Part shown: positions 1-8,766 of the stretch, one piece after another
Numbering within the stretch: position 1 is the first letter of the stretch
Layout: every line of letters starts with the position of its first letter
Assembly: GCA_949471785.1 (NCBI GenBank)
Contig: CASWRE010000004.1
Location: forward strand, 1-64,000
Source: an uncultured Lachnospiraceae bacterium
GTDB lineage: Bacteria > Bacillota > Clostridia > Lachnospirales > Lachnospiraceae
DNA length: 64,000 nucleotides
Reading direction: 5' to 3'
Notes under the pieces: model-generated
What the model was told of the DNA's origin: nothing
Databases searched by the model: none
Seen by the model: the letters and a program-made list of their open reading frames with translations, nothing else
Made by a program: the position numbers and the translations under genes

Positions 1-113
1 CCCCATGTGCCTATCGGCTGTTCTTCTTCGGCGGGTAAAGCTATACATGGAATTAGATAATCGCCTTTCCGTTCGTATTTGCCGCCCAGTTCCTCAAATA
101 ATATATTTGCCAT
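1..113 (-). CDS. tnpV: TnpV family transposon-encoded protein, N-terminal part
   Basis: Reading leftward from the ATG at 113 there are 37 codons before the window edge, beginning MANILFEELGGKY and including LPAEEEQPIG. This matches the conserved start of the TnpV family, small proteins carried by clostridial transposons and integrative elements. A good Shine-Dalgarno (GGAGG, 9 bases upstream) supports the start. The rest of the gene lies outside the window, so the element itself cannot be delimited. It marks mobile DNA ending at or near the left edge. TnpV function is not established in detail. Confidence 0.8.
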   Translation of the reverse strand, partial: MANILFEELGGKYERKGDYLIPCIALPAEEEQPIGTW

Positions 114-208
114 TTTCTGTTACCTCCAGATAAAATATTCACTCCACACTCTTGTGTCTGTTGTCTTAAACAAAATTTTGAGTTTTCTCCTTATCTGGTT
201 TCATTCAT

Positions 209-2059
209 ATGAAATTTAAATACAAATTTATGATCGCCCATCTGATGCTGGTACTTGTGCCGACGCTGGTGGTATTTCTCTTTCTGTACGGGCGCCTCTC
301 CCATATCATCACCGACCACACCATTGAGTCGGAACAGGCCCTGGTGAGCCAGACGGCGGATACGCTGGAGGCCACGGTCAGCCAGCTCCGCCTGTCCATG
401 GACAGTATTACTTCCAATCCGTTTCTTTCAGAGGCTACCTATACTTCGGACGTCTACGGCTATCTTTCTGAAAACAGGAACAGCCCCCGGGCGCTGGAGT
501 TTTTCAGCAATATCAATGCGCTGATCGACCGTGAGTTTATCACTGCGGTAAAAATTTATATCCCCACAAAGGAAAAGCTTCCCGTTTCTTTTTCGGGCTT
601 CGTTTCTTCTGTGGACGATGTCTCCGGCAGTTATTGGCACGGCATTTTTGCCGGGCGTCCAAGTATGGTTTCTCTGCTCTGTCCTTCTTTTTATCTGACG
701 TCCGGGGAAATCAATGACCGGGGGTCCCTGGCGTTCATTCAGAAATTCACGAATCTCGCCAATGCGGACGGAGAATGCAGTTATATTGCTATTTATTTTT
801 CTGAACAATATCTGGAAAATATATTGCGGGATAATCTGACCGGTACGAACAGCGTGTATTATCTGATCAACAGCAGGAATTCCCTTGTCGTTTCCTCTGA
901 TACTGTTCTGGCGGCCACGTATTATAAACGCTATGAGGCTATCCCCGACGCGGTGGGCAGCGTAGAAGAGTTTGCCACCACGACGATTTTGGATGAAAAC
1001 CTCTATATGGGATATCGGGATATTGACCGGACGGACTGGCGTCTGGTCTCCATCATACCGGTAAACAATATTTTTACAGAGGGGCGGCAGCTGCTGATCA
1101 ATACGGCGCTTTTGTATCTGGTCTTTGTCGCTCTGGCCTGCGCAACCGCGCTCTTTTTATCCGGAAGCCTTGCCAGGCGGCTCTCCCTTGTGGTGGAAAA
1201 GATCAATCAGAATCGGGAAAAGAGTCTTGTCCCCTTTGAGGACGATTCGGATCGGGATGAAATCGGCCAGCTGGTCAGTAATTATAACGCCATGGTGGAC
1301 CGCATCAATCAGCTGATGCGGGAGCAGACGGAGACCGCGGAAAAGCTGAAGGTTTCCGAAGTGAAGGCTCTGCAGGCGCAGATTAACCCGCATTTCCTGT
1401 ATAATATGCTGGATATGATCAACTGGCTCGCTCAGAGCGGCAAGCAAAAAGAAGTGTCCATTGCGGTGCAGACCCTTTCCAAATTTTACAAGCTGACTCT
1501 TTCCAAGAAAAATATTACAACTTCTATCAGGGAAGAACTGAGGCACGTGGAGCTTTATGTTCAGCTGCAGAATATGAGATATGAAGATAAAATATCTTTT
1601 CTGATCGATGTGCCGGACGAGATTATGGATTTTGAGATACCGAAGCTTGTGCTGCAGCCCATAGTGGAAAACTCCATTCAGCACGGCATTTTTGAGAAAG
1701 AATCCAAGGAGGGGTCTATTGTCATCATGGCCTGGATGGAAAACGAGGATATCGTCTTTGTGATCTCGGATAATGGGATCGGTATTCCCGACAAAAAGCT
1801 GCCTCTTCTTCTGGACGGTACCTATGAAGACGGAAAAGGCAGCAATATAGGCATTTATAATACGCATTTGAGGCTTCAGCTTCTCTACGGGAGGAAATAT
1901 GGCCTCCATTATGAGAGCACATTGGGAAAGGGCACGGAAGTACAGGTAAAACTGCCTGCCTCAGAGCACATGCCGTCGTATTCGTCCCCAGATCTGATCC
2001 TGGAAATGGCAGTAGGCCCAGTCGAAGAGATAGACGGATACCTGACCGCCCAGGATTAA
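209..2059 (+). CDS. YesM-type two-component sensor histidine kinase
   Basis: 616-residue membrane sensor kinase. A transmembrane helix (about residues 8-28), an extracellular sensing region, a second helix (about 292-315) and a HAMP linker lead into a His_kinase domain with the QINPHFLYN motif (phospho-acceptor His near residue 395). An HATPase domain follows with LQPIVENSIQHG and DNGIGIP. These kinases usually pair with an AraC-type response regulator that controls sugar ABC transporters, but none is present here. No clear ribosome site precedes the ATG. The last 30 or so residues (from KLPASEH on) are encoded over the 3' end of the convergent gene at 1961-2503 and look unlike the usual C-terminus. 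Together with the TnpV gene next door, this suggests a rearranged locus. Family assignment is firm; the ligand is unknown. Confidence 0.85.
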   Translation: MKFKYKFMIAHLMLVLVPTLVVFLFLYGRLSHIITDHTIESEQALVSQTADTLEATVSQLRLSMDSITSNPFLSEATYTSDVYGYLSENRNSPRALEFFSNINALIDREFITAVKIYIPTKEKLPVSFSGFVSSVDDVSGSYWHGIFAGRPSMVSLLCPSFYLTSGEINDRGSLAFIQKFTNLANADGECSYIAIYFSEQYLENILRDNLTGTNSVYYLINSRNSLVVSSDTVLAATYYKRYEAIPDAVGSVEEFATTTILDENLYMGYRDIDRTDWRLVSIIPVNNIFTEGRQLLINTALLYLVFVALACATALFLSGSLARRLSLVVEKINQNREKSLVPFEDDSDRDEIGQLVSNYNAMVDRINQLMREQTETAEKLKVSEVKALQAQINPHFLYNMLDMINWLAQSGKQKEVSIAVQTLSKFYKLTLSKKNITTSIREELRHVELYVQLQNMRYEDKISFLIDVPDEIMDFEIPKLVLQPIVENSIQHGIFEKESKEGSIVIMAWMENEDIVFVISDNGIGIPDKKLPLLLDGTYEDGKGSNIGIYNTHLRLQLLYGRKYGLHYESTLGKGTEVQVKLPASEHMPSYSSPDLILEMAVGPVEEIDGYLTAQD

Positions 2060-2503
2060 CGCGGGATAGAGAAAGCCGCCGATCTGATCCGTCAGGGAGG
2101 GACTTAAGATCCATCGGGGAAAGAGGAAGATGACGGGCAGATACATGACATTGAAGATTCCGTATTTGGCGGCCAGGAAAAGCCGCCTTTTCTTCTGGCC
2201 GTCCGCCATGGCGCCCAGCCGTTCCCACAAAAGCTCCGTGAGCAGGATATAGAGGGCCAGTACGCTGAAAGTCAGCATGTACAACTTCTGGGGAGATAGC
2301 AGGAACCCCAGCAGGATGTTGGCGATGAGAAAAACGGCAGCCGAGCGGACGCCGAATTCCCGGTATACAATGCCCGTACCAAAGGAGGCGGCCGCCAGCA
2401 GAAACAATGTGCTGCTCTCAATTACATTGCCCAGATAGATCAATATGACGGATATGGCCAGGAGCGCTCCGGATATGGTCAGTCGTTTGGTGTTTAGAAA
2501 CAT
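1961..2503 (-). CDS. Small multi-pass membrane protein, unrecognised
   Basis: 180 residues from the ATG at 2503, which has GGAGGAGATC about 9 bases upstream and overlaps the end of the J-protein gene by 10 bases, suggesting translational coupling. The protein has about five hydrophobic stretches (for example [15 protein letters not shown] and [15 protein letters not shown]) and short basic ends. I do not recognise a family. Its place downstream of the DUF5685 and J-protein genes on the same strand suggests the three act together at the membrane. Its last codons overlap the convergent sensor kinase gene by 99 bases. Confidence 0.65.
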   Translation of the reverse strand: MFLNTKRLTISGALLAISVILIYLGNVIESSTLFLLAAASFGTGIVYREFGVRSAAVFLIANILLGFLLSPQKLYMLTFSVLALYILLTELLWERLGAMADGQKKRRLFLAAKYGIFNVMYLPVIFLFPRWILSPSLTDQIGGFLYPALILGGQVSVYLFDWAYCHFQDQIWGRIRRHVL

Positions 2504-3150
2504 GAGCAGAGATCTCCTCCCATACATTCGCAGCATTTATCCGCGATAAACAGGTCGCAGCAGGTATCCCCGGTACAGCTTCCGCCGCCCCGCCCGCTGT
2601 AGACGGGGTTTTGTTGATACCGTCCGTTCCGGTTGGACAGATGGCTTAAAAAGGAGGCGTACTCCGTGTTGCCGGGGGCCATATTTACGGCCTGCTGGGC
2701 GTGGGCCAGAGCGTCCGCGTTGTTGCCTACGCCGAAGCTGGCCACGGCATAGCAGTAATGCCATTCGGCGTTGCGGTTTCCCATGGGACGCAGGATATTC
2801 AGCGCATCGTAATACTGCCTGCGGTTCAGCATGGCGCGGACATCCGTAAACATGCCGTTTCCGGCATTTTCCTGGTAACCGTTTCCTGTGTTTTGGCGGT
2901 AGCCGGGACCAGCGTCGGTGTAGCCGTCATGGCCGCCGCTTCCCGCGTGATAAGAGCCGGACCGTTCGTTCATGATCTGGGCGTAGGCTTCCTGCACTTC
3001 CTTAAATTTTTCCTCCGCCAGATCGGAGAGTGGATTATTCACATAGGAATCGGGATGGTATTTGCGGCTTAACTCCCGATAGGCCCGCTTGATTTCCTCT
3101 GTGTCTGCATTTTTTGAAACCCCCAGTATCTTATATGGATCATTAACCAT
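2494..3150 (-). CDS. J-domain (DnaJ-like) protein with Cys-rich tail
   Basis: 218 residues. The N-terminal J domain (about residues 3-65) contains the diagnostic HPD motif in KYHPDSY and would stimulate a DnaK-type Hsp70. A Gly/Tyr/Asn-rich linker follows, then a short helical region resembling TPR repeats ([20 protein letters not shown]). The final 30 residues hold nine cysteines ([19 protein letters not shown] and on). There is no zinc-finger domain of the DnaJ type. It sits between the DUF5685 gene and a membrane protein gene, so it is a dedicated co-chaperone rather than the housekeeping DnaJ. The Cys-rich tail may bind metal or form disulfides (inference). Confidence 0.8.
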   Translation of the reverse strand: MVNDPYKILGVSKNADTEEIKRAYRELSRKYHPDSYVNNPLSDLAEEKFKEVQEAYAQIMNERSGSYHAGSGGHDGYTDAGPGYRQNTGNGYQENAGNGMFTDVRAMLNRRQYYDALNILRPMGNRNAEWHYCYAVASFGVGNNADALAHAQQAVNMAPGNTEYASFLSHLSNRNGRYQQNPVYSGRGGGSCTGDTCCDLFIADKCCECMGGDLCSCF

Positions 3151-3229
3151 GATGTTCTCTCTCCCTTCTCTTGTGACCGTCTGCCATGATTTCTCCGTAT
3201 CGTAATAGCATGCCTGTGAGTACCCGTTT

Positions 3230-4135
3230 TCATTTTGGGGTTGGGAAAACGGGCCCGCCGCCTTTCGCGGCGCTGTGCTGTCCTTTTCCTTTTGTTTCCT
3301 GCGTCAGCTTCCGATAACGGTTCCAGACGCCGTCGTACAGGATGTTGCGCAGAATCGCTTCGTCCCGGATACAGGGCAGAAGCTCCAGCCGGGCGGTACA
3401 TTCCGCCATCATCATGGTGAGGAGCTGATGACAGTCCTGCTCAAAGCGTGCCCGGCCGCTGTCGCTGTCTTCATATAGATGTTTCTTTCTCAGCAGCAGG
3501 ATATTGTAGCTGCCGTTTTTTTCGTCATCCGCCATATCATCCCAGGCGTCCATCAGATAGATGAATTTTCCGAGAAAAAATCCCAGGCCATACAGGGTGT
3601 CCCGCCAGATGTCGTCTTTTATGGCAAAGACGTCGCCCAGAAGATCTCCGAATACCCCGGCCACCCGGTCGACATCCAGGGAACCGGCTTTTTCCAGCGC
3701 GTCGAGACGGGCCAGACACCGGCTCATATGGGCCGCCTTTTCGGGATACAGTTCCCTGGCTCGCAGGAAAGCCCGGCGGTAAGCCCGCAGGCCGACGATG
3801 GCGGCGGGCTTTTTCTCGTCTTTCCAGTCGTCCCGGAAATGATACCAGGTCAGCAGTATGCCCATGTGGGCGGTATAGGCGGCGTATTCGTGCCCGATCA
3901 TCATCCGCTTCTTTCCCGGGTGGAGCAGGCAGCGTCCGTTTACAATCCTGCAGCCCGGCTCGTACAGGGAGGAGAGCAGGATGGATAGAAAAGTCATATC
4001 ATAGGACAGAGTGAGCTGGCCCGTCGCTCCGTATTCTTTTTTCAGCGTCTGGCAGAGCCCGCAGTAGAAGCCTTTATACGTCTCGTATTCGCGGAGCTTA
4101 AGCTCCATTTTATTTACTGTGATATATCCGAACAT
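3230..4135 (-). CDS. DUF5685 family protein
   Basis: 301 residues starting at [17 protein letters not shown]; the GGAGG six bases upstream favours this ATG over one 33 bases earlier. The beginning ([17 protein letters not shown]) and the Asp/Lys-rich helical body match the DUF5685 family of clostridial proteins, whose function is unknown. The conserved YCGLC motif could coordinate a metal. The C-terminus is basic. It heads an operon with the J-protein and the small membrane protein. A short hairpin (4145-4158) lies just upstream of its ribosome site. Confidence 0.75.
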   Translation of the reverse strand: MFGYITVNKMELKLREYETYKGFYCGLCQTLKKEYGATGQLTLSYDMTFLSILLSSLYEPGCRIVNGRCLLHPGKKRMMIGHEYAAYTAHMGILLTWYHFRDDWKDEKKPAAIVGLRAYRRAFLRARELYPEKAAHMSRCLARLDALEKAGSLDVDRVAGVFGDLLGDVFAIKDDIWRDTLYGLGFFLGKFIYLMDAWDDMADDEKNGSYNILLLRKKHLYEDSDSGRARFEQDCHQLLTMMMAECTARLELLPCIRDEAILRNILYDGVWNRYRKLTQETKGKGQHSAAKGGGPVFPTPK

Positions 4136-4446
4136 AAACCTCCAGCCCATAGATGGGCCTCTTATCATATCTTTGCCCAGTATATCTTTTTTTGACCGGG
4201 TTTTCCATAGTTAATTCCTGATTTTATGTAATCTTCATAAATTTTGTGGCGGGGATTTACCGGAGCTTGTCTGGCGGCGGGAGGATCAGTTAATCAAATT
4301 TTTATAAATCTTTACTTGTTTGGCGGCAGGGCTTATATTATCCTGAAAAATAAAAAGCCTGTATGCCTTCTTTGGCAGACGCGTATGTCTGACGCGCCGC
4401 CGCGCTGTGTGGAGGCAGGGGCAGATCATAGATAAGGAGATGTACA
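4136..4446. other. Divergent intergenic region between DUF5685 and HD genes
   Basis: 311 bases without a convincing gene. It must hold two divergent promoters. Rightward, a weak candidate is TTACTT (4312-4317) with TATTAT (4336-4341). Leftward, TATACT on the minus strand near 4174 is a possible -10. A six-base inverted repeat, GCCCAT/ATGGGC (4145-4158), lies by the DUF5685 ribosome site. No RNA gene or repeat is recognisable. Confidence 0.35.
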
Positions 4447-4932
4447 ATGCGTTTAGCGCCGTCGGAACGGGAAAGATTAAGAGAACTGTTAAAGGACTGC
4501 ATAGAAAGCCATGAGGCTCTGCGGATGAAAAAATATATTCAGCACGGGGCCATATCCACCTACGACCACTGCCGCAATGTGGTTCGGGTGAGCTACTGGC
4601 TGAGCAGGCGGCTTAAGATCCGCGTGGACGAGAGAGCCCTGGCCAGGGGGGCTTTCCTTCATGATTTTTATCTGTACGACTGGCATGATAAAAACCCTTC
4701 CCACCGGCTTCATGGGTTTTCCCATCCCGGGCAGGCCTGCGCAAACGCCAGACGGTATTTTAAGATCGGAAAAAAAGAGGCGGAGATCATTCGCTGCCAT
4801 ATGTGGCCCCTGACGCTGCGCCATATGCCGAGGAGCAGGGAGGCCCTCATCGTCTGCGCGGCGGATAAATACTGCTCCCTGCTGGAGACTTTTCTGGGAA
4901 GAGGCGGTAAGGGGGTGCGGATATGTGGGTGA
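4447..4932 (+). CDS. HD-domain phosphohydrolase family protein
   Basis: 161-residue cytoplasmic protein. It carries an HD-type metal-binding scaffold: STYDHCRNVVRVS supplies the first His, GAFLHDFYLYDWH the HD pair, and a later GFSHPGQA and IRCHMWPL supply further His residues. Members of this group hydrolyse phosphate esters or nucleotides; the substrate cannot be told from sequence. Its start has an AAGGAGA ribosome site. The last 10 bases overlap the next gene, so the two are translationally coupled. Confidence 0.8.
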   Translation: MRLAPSERERLRELLKDCIESHEALRMKKYIQHGAISTYDHCRNVVRVSYWLSRRLKIRVDERALARGAFLHDFYLYDWHDKNPSHRLHGFSHPGQACANARRYFKIGKKEAEIIRCHMWPLTLRHMPRSREALIVCAADKYCSLLETFLGRGGKGVRICG

Positions 4933-5738
4933 GCCGGTTTTTTGTCTGGTTTGTGATTTACGGTTGTATGGGCTGGATTTATGAGACGGTCTATTGCATC
5001 ATAAAGAGCGGAAAATGGGAGAACCGAGGCTTTTTGTACGGTCCCATGTGCCCGATTTATGGCGTGGGGGCCCTGGGCATTTCGGTGGTATATGAATACC
5101 TGCGTTCAGAGGGCGGAGGGCAGCCCCCCTGGTGGCAGGTATTTGTGATCGCGTTTTTGGGCAGTATGGTACTGGAATACTCCACTTCCTGGCTTTTGGA
5201 GAAGCTGTTCCATGCCTACTGGTGGGATTACAGAGATTCGCCTTTGAATATCAACGGCCGGATCTGCCTGCCCGCCTCTCTGGCTTTCGGCGTGGCCGGC
5301 CTGGTGGTGGTGTACCTGGTCTATCCCGTGGTGCACCGGATGACGGCTGGACTGTCTTCGCCGGCCATGGAGTTTGTTTCTCTGATCTTTATGGCGTTTA
5401 TGGCCGCCGACGCTACGCTGACGGTATCGGCGCTCACCGGTCTGGAGGAGAATGTGGCTGCCGTGGAGGACAGCGTCAACCGGCAGATGGAGGTTTTCGT
5501 TGGGGCTTTTCAGGAAAAGCTGGCGGGTACCATCCAGGAGACGAAACAGACTGTGGAAGAGCGTATGGTGGAGACCCGGGAGCTGGCTACGGTGGAACGG
5601 TTGGAGAGGATGCTCGGCAGCATGAGCCGCGGCCAGCGCAGGGCCCTGGAGAGGGTCAAAGGCTTCCGGCCGAAAAAGGCCACTGCGCAGATCGAGAGAC
5701 TGGCAGGTATCATAAAACGAAATATGAGATTACATTAA
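4923..5738 (+). CDS. PF06541-type membrane protein (putative ABC transporter permease family)
   Basis: 271 residues. The first half has about five transmembrane segments and the family hallmark region (GCMGWIYETVYC, RGFLYGPMCPIYG) of the group annotated as putative ABC transporter permease. The second half is a soluble, charged, coiled-coil-like tail (about residues 175-270) rich in Glu, Arg and Gln. No ATPase partner is adjacent, so a transport role is unproven. The gene overlaps the HD-hydrolase gene by 10 bases. Confidence 0.8.
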   Translation: MWVSRFFVWFVIYGCMGWIYETVYCIIKSGKWENRGFLYGPMCPIYGVGALGISVVYEYLRSEGGGQPPWWQVFVIAFLGSMVLEYSTSWLLEKLFHAYWWDYRDSPLNINGRICLPASLAFGVAGLVVVYLVYPVVHRMTAGLSSPAMEFVSLIFMAFMAADATLTVSALTGLEENVAAVEDSVNRQMEVFVGAFQEKLAGTIQETKQTVEERMVETRELATVERLERMLGSMSRGQRRALERVKGFRPKKATAQIERLAGIIKRNMRLH

Positions 5739-5778
5739 TTTCAGGAGGGGCGTTATGTTCTTGGCACGCCGTTTCTGA

Positions 5779-7005
5779 TCATATCAGATTACAGGGAATG
5801 AAACAATTCCGGGCATCTATCGGAATCACTTCCTCACACATACAAACAATACCGCCGCTCCCCCTTTTTAGCTTTGCTTTGTCCAGCAGTTCGTATTTTT
5901 TGACTTCGCGTCGGTCTGGACTTGCTGATTTTTTTATTTCCAGGGGGTGGATGATACCATTTTCTTCCACAAATATATCGATTTCTTTTGCATTTGAATC
6001 CCGGTAATACGTCAGGTTCGCCTTTGAAGGAGCATAGGCAAAATTTTTGAGCAGTTCTATCACTACATGGTTTTCAAAATAATGTCCGCTTGCCGCTCCG
6101 CTCATAAGCGTATCCCGGGTAAGCCACATAGACAGATAAGCGCACAGTCCCGTATCACAAAAATATAGCTTTGGCGTTTTGGTAAGCCGTTTCAATTCAT
6201 TATTGGCATATGGCTGCAGCAGATAAATAATACCTGAGCCCTGCAGCAGACGCATCCATTCTTTTGCCGTCGGCTGGGATATTTCTGCTGCTTCTGCCAA
6301 TGTCTTATAATTTACCTGCTCTGCAACCAACGCGGCGCAGGCCTTCATGAATTTATAGAAGCGAACCGTATCGGTAATTCCTCCCTCTTCCGCAATATCT
6401 CTCATGATATAGGTTCCGATATAGGAATTAAAATATTCTTGCCGTTGTTCTGCATCTGCACACTGCGCATCTGGCATGCCTCCGCGCCATATATATTCAA
6501 ATACCCGAAAAATGTCATTTTTAGGAGCAAGCGGCTGTCTTGCCAGCAAACAAGACAAGGAAAAATCCATTTCATTCGGGAATGCCAGTCCCTCCGCTTC
6601 ATTCTTCGAAAAGCTGTATAGCTCCATAATCCCAATTCTGCCGGCTAATGTGTCACGGATGTTTTTCATCATTTTGTATTGCTGCGATCCGGTCAGCCAA
6701 AACAATCCCCGTTCTTCGGTTTCATCGCACATAATCTTAATCTGTTCGAACAATTCCGGTGCTTTCTGTATTTCATCAATGATAATCGGCGGTTTATAAG
6801 TTTGGAAGAACAATACCGGATCGGATTTTGCAAGTGTCCGTGCCATGGTATGATCCATGGAAACATAAGTACGGTTTTGTTCCGCCGCTAAATGTTTCAG
6901 CATCGTTGTCTTTCCGACCTGTCTTGCGCCGGTTACAAGAACCGCTTTAAAAAAGGAACTCATGTGCAAGAATTTACGCTCTAATGCACGCTTGAAATAT
7001 TTCAT
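5779..7005 (-). CDS. ATP-binding protein, AAA + DUF4143
   Basis: 408 residues. The N-terminal AAA domain has Walker A GARQVGKTT (about residues 26-34) and Walker B PIIIDEIQ. The C-terminal part is the DUF4143 domain, including KTPKLYFCDTGLCAYL and the nuclease-like end KEIDIFVEENGIIHPLEIK. These proteins are common in clostridia and archaea and spread horizontally; their job is unclear. GGAGG lies 7 bases before the ATG. A perfect 16-bp inverted repeat sits just upstream (7019-7056), a likely operator. Base composition seems more AT-rich than the flanking genes, in line with acquisition. Confidence 0.85.
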   Translation of the reverse strand: MKYFKRALERKFLHMSSFFKAVLVTGARQVGKTTMLKHLAAEQNRTYVSMDHTMARTLAKSDPVLFFQTYKPPIIIDEIQKAPELFEQIKIMCDETEERGLFWLTGSQQYKMMKNIRDTLAGRIGIMELYSFSKNEAEGLAFPNEMDFSLSCLLARQPLAPKNDIFRVFEYIWRGGMPDAQCADAEQRQEYFNSYIGTYIMRDIAEEGGITDTVRFYKFMKACAALVAEQVNYKTLAEAAEISQPTAKEWMRLLQGSGIIYLLQPYANNELKRLTKTPKLYFCDTGLCAYLSMWLTRDTLMSGAASGHYFENHVVIELLKNFAYAPSKANLTYYRDSNAKEIDIFVEENGIIHPLEIKKSASPDRREVKKYELLDKAKLKRGSGGIVCMCEEVIPIDARNCFIPCNLI

Positions 7006-7018
7006 GGCCCGGCCTCCG

Positions 7019-7056
7019 TTTATGATAAAATAAAGTGCATTTTATTTTATCATAAA
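7019..7056. promoter_or_regulatory. 16-bp perfect inverted repeat upstream of DUF4143 gene
   Basis: TTTATGATAAAATAAA (7019-7034) and its exact complement (7041-7056) flank GTGCAT. It ends 13 bases before the DUF4143 start codon, over the probable promoter, and has no T-run typical of a terminator for either neighbour. An operator, possibly self-regulatory, is the simplest reading. Confidence 0.5.
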
Positions 7057-7145
7057 TACGGCGTTGCTTCAATCTTTTTATTTGTCCGGAAAGAAGGGAT
7101 ACTTAATAGTCTTATTTCCATATGTCATTCCTGTTTTTTGTGTAT

Positions 7146-8078
7146 TTACACAATTTTACGTAATAATCGTTCGAATACCTTCCCAATATCTGCATTGATA
7201 CAGATGGAGCGGTCTCTGATTTCCGCCGGTGCGCAGGCTTCCCCTAAATTGACACAGGCATAGGTTGCGTCTGGATTCGCCGCCGTCATCTGCCAGAACG
7301 AATATTTAATGATCCCCGGCGTATTGAATCCGACTCCCGCCTCTAAAAACAGCACTTTCATATTCCGGTGTCTGCGTAAGAATTCTGCATACCGTTCCGA
7401 AGCCAGATGCCAGCCTTCATCCTCTACAAAGGTATGGTCTGCCCGGAGATTCATGGTCATGGGCTCTTTGCACTTCGTGCAATGCGGAACAAGGTCTGAC
7501 GGAACCCTCATTTCAGGCGATGCGTCCTCCGGCAGAGTCAATGTACCATCCGTATCCATAACATAGCCCTGGGCTTCAACCATTTCCCGAATAACGGCCT
7601 CATTGTCGTAAGTATTCTGGTGGCATGGTCTGCTGCACTGGAACAGTCCATAATCTCCCTGTGTGTAGAAAAGCCGGTGTTTGTCAAAGCCGGCCTTTTG
7701 AAAACAATGGTCTACATTCGTTGTCAGCACAAAATAATCTTTGTCCTTCACCAGGTCGTACAGTTTATGGTAGACTGGCTTCGGGGCGTCCATATACCGG
7801 TTGATGTAAATATACCGGCTCCAGTATGCCCAATGTTCCTCCGGCGTATCATATGGGTGGAACCCGCCGGAATACATATCTCTGAAAGGATACTTTTCCG
7901 CAAAGTCATGGAAGTATCTTTCAAAACGTTCGCCTGTATACACAAAACCCGCGGAAGCAGAGAGACCGGCGCCCGCGCCAATCACCACGGCGTCCGCGTT
8001 GTCCAGAGCTTCACGCAGCCGGTCCATCTGCCCGGAGTAACTCTCGGCAGATGGCATAAACAAGTCCCTTAAAGACAT
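7146..8078 (-). CDS. Class M (SirTM-like) sirtuin, probable protein ADP-ribosyltransferase
   Basis: 310-residue Rossmann-fold sirtuin. The NAD-binding motif GAGAGLSASAG spans residues 34-44. TTNVDHCFQKAG (residues 119-130) replaces the canonical TQNID segment, and TQGDYG puts Gln140 where deacetylating sirtuins have their catalytic His. Zinc-binding Cys pairs are at FQCSRPC and HCTKCKEP. The Asn121/Gln140 arrangement and the surrounding sequence resemble the streptococcal/staphylococcal SirTM enzymes, known to ADP-ribosylate a lipoylated GcvH-like protein. Here no macrodomain, GcvH-L or lipoate ligase gene is nearby. Its start overlaps the PPOX-ferredoxin gene by 10 bases, so it belongs to the ACGX operon or at least to that gene. 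Target unknown. Confidence 0.85.
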   Translation of the reverse strand: MSLRDLFMPSAESYSGQMDRLREALDNADAVVIGAGAGLSASAGFVYTGERFERYFHDFAEKYPFRDMYSGGFHPYDTPEEHWAYWSRYIYINRYMDAPKPVYHKLYDLVKDKDYFVLTTNVDHCFQKAGFDKHRLFYTQGDYGLFQCSRPCHQNTYDNEAVIREMVEAQGYVMDTDGTLTLPEDASPEMRVPSDLVPHCTKCKEPMTMNLRADHTFVEDEGWHLASERYAEFLRRHRNMKVLFLEAGVGFNTPGIIKYSFWQMTAANPDATYACVNLGEACAPAEIRDRSICINADIGKVFERLLRKIV

Positions 8079-8698
8079 GGATAATCGCCTCTTTTCCGAA
8101 CAGCCTTTACGGGGCAGTTTTCATAGCAGCTTCCGCAATGCAGACAATGCTCCTGCCGGATAAAATAAGGCTTTCCCGGCACAATACATTGCTGCGGACA
8201 ATTACGCTGGCATTTACCGCAACCAATACAACGATCGGTAATCACATATCCCCTTTCGGAAAGGGTTCCTGTGCCGAGTGTATAACTTTCCCGGAAAATA
8301 GGCCTTACGCCAAGATTGAAATATTCTATCTCTGCATTCTTTATTTCGAAAACAATCCCGATTTTTCGGGTGTCGCCCGGATAAACATTCGCTAAATAGG
8401 GCTGCTCGGCGAAAATGGTGTTGATTTTTTCTTTCTGTTTCCCTTGGGGGAAAGGCTCAGCCTTTGCAGATAGCCGTATCATTTCTTTAAAACGGGTATA
8501 AGCGAGGATCTGCACTTTGCCGTCGGAGAGCAGTTCTTCACAGAAACTTTTTCCCCTTGCAGTAAAGAAGTAGAAGCTGTCGCTGTTATAGTGAATTGCG
8601 CTGATACAACGAATTTGCGGATTGCCTTCGCTGTCGACTGTCGCAAAGGATAAAACGCCGACGAGCTTTAATTTTTCCAAACAGGTTTTTGCGTCCAT
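8069..8698 (-). CDS. Pyridoxamine 5'-phosphate oxidase-like flavoprotein fused to 2x[4Fe-4S] ferredoxin
   Basis: 209 residues. Residues 1-145 form a split-barrel PPOX domain (VGVLSFATVDSEGNPQIR, FYFFTARGKSFCEEL) expected to bind FMN or F420-like cofactors. Residues 155-205 carry two clusters of four cysteines, CIGCGKCQRNC and CLHCGSCYENC, the pattern of a bacterial dicluster ferredoxin. It is therefore an electron-transfer flavoprotein. AGGAGG precedes the ATG by six bases. It lies 68 bases downstream of the radical SAM gene and overlaps the sirtuin gene. A role as electron donor to the radical SAM enzyme or in reducing the peptide's thiols is inference. Confidence 0.85.
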   Translation of the reverse strand: MDAKTCLEKLKLVGVLSFATVDSEGNPQIRCISAIHYNSDSFYFFTARGKSFCEELLSDGKVQILAYTRFKEMIRLSAKAEPFPQGKQKEKINTIFAEQPYLANVYPGDTRKIGIVFEIKNAEIEYFNLGVRPIFRESYTLGTGTLSERGYVITDRCIGCGKCQRNCPQQCIVPGKPYFIRQEHCLHCGSCYENCPVKAVRKRGDYPCL

Positions 8699-8766
8699 AA
8701 TGAATTCCTCCTAAAATCGCCGGATTGCCCGTCTATGTAAAATTGTCCGCATCGTTTCATTCATGT

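Noticed and set aside
4244-4435. 63-codon frame in the gap before the HD gene
   Set aside because: No ribosome site, no recognisable sequence, ends in the HD gene's leader.
5132-6007. 291-codon frame overlapping the PF06541 gene
   Set aside because: Frame-shifted shadow of that gene continuing into the antisense of the DUF4143 gene; Gly/Arg-rich nonsense.
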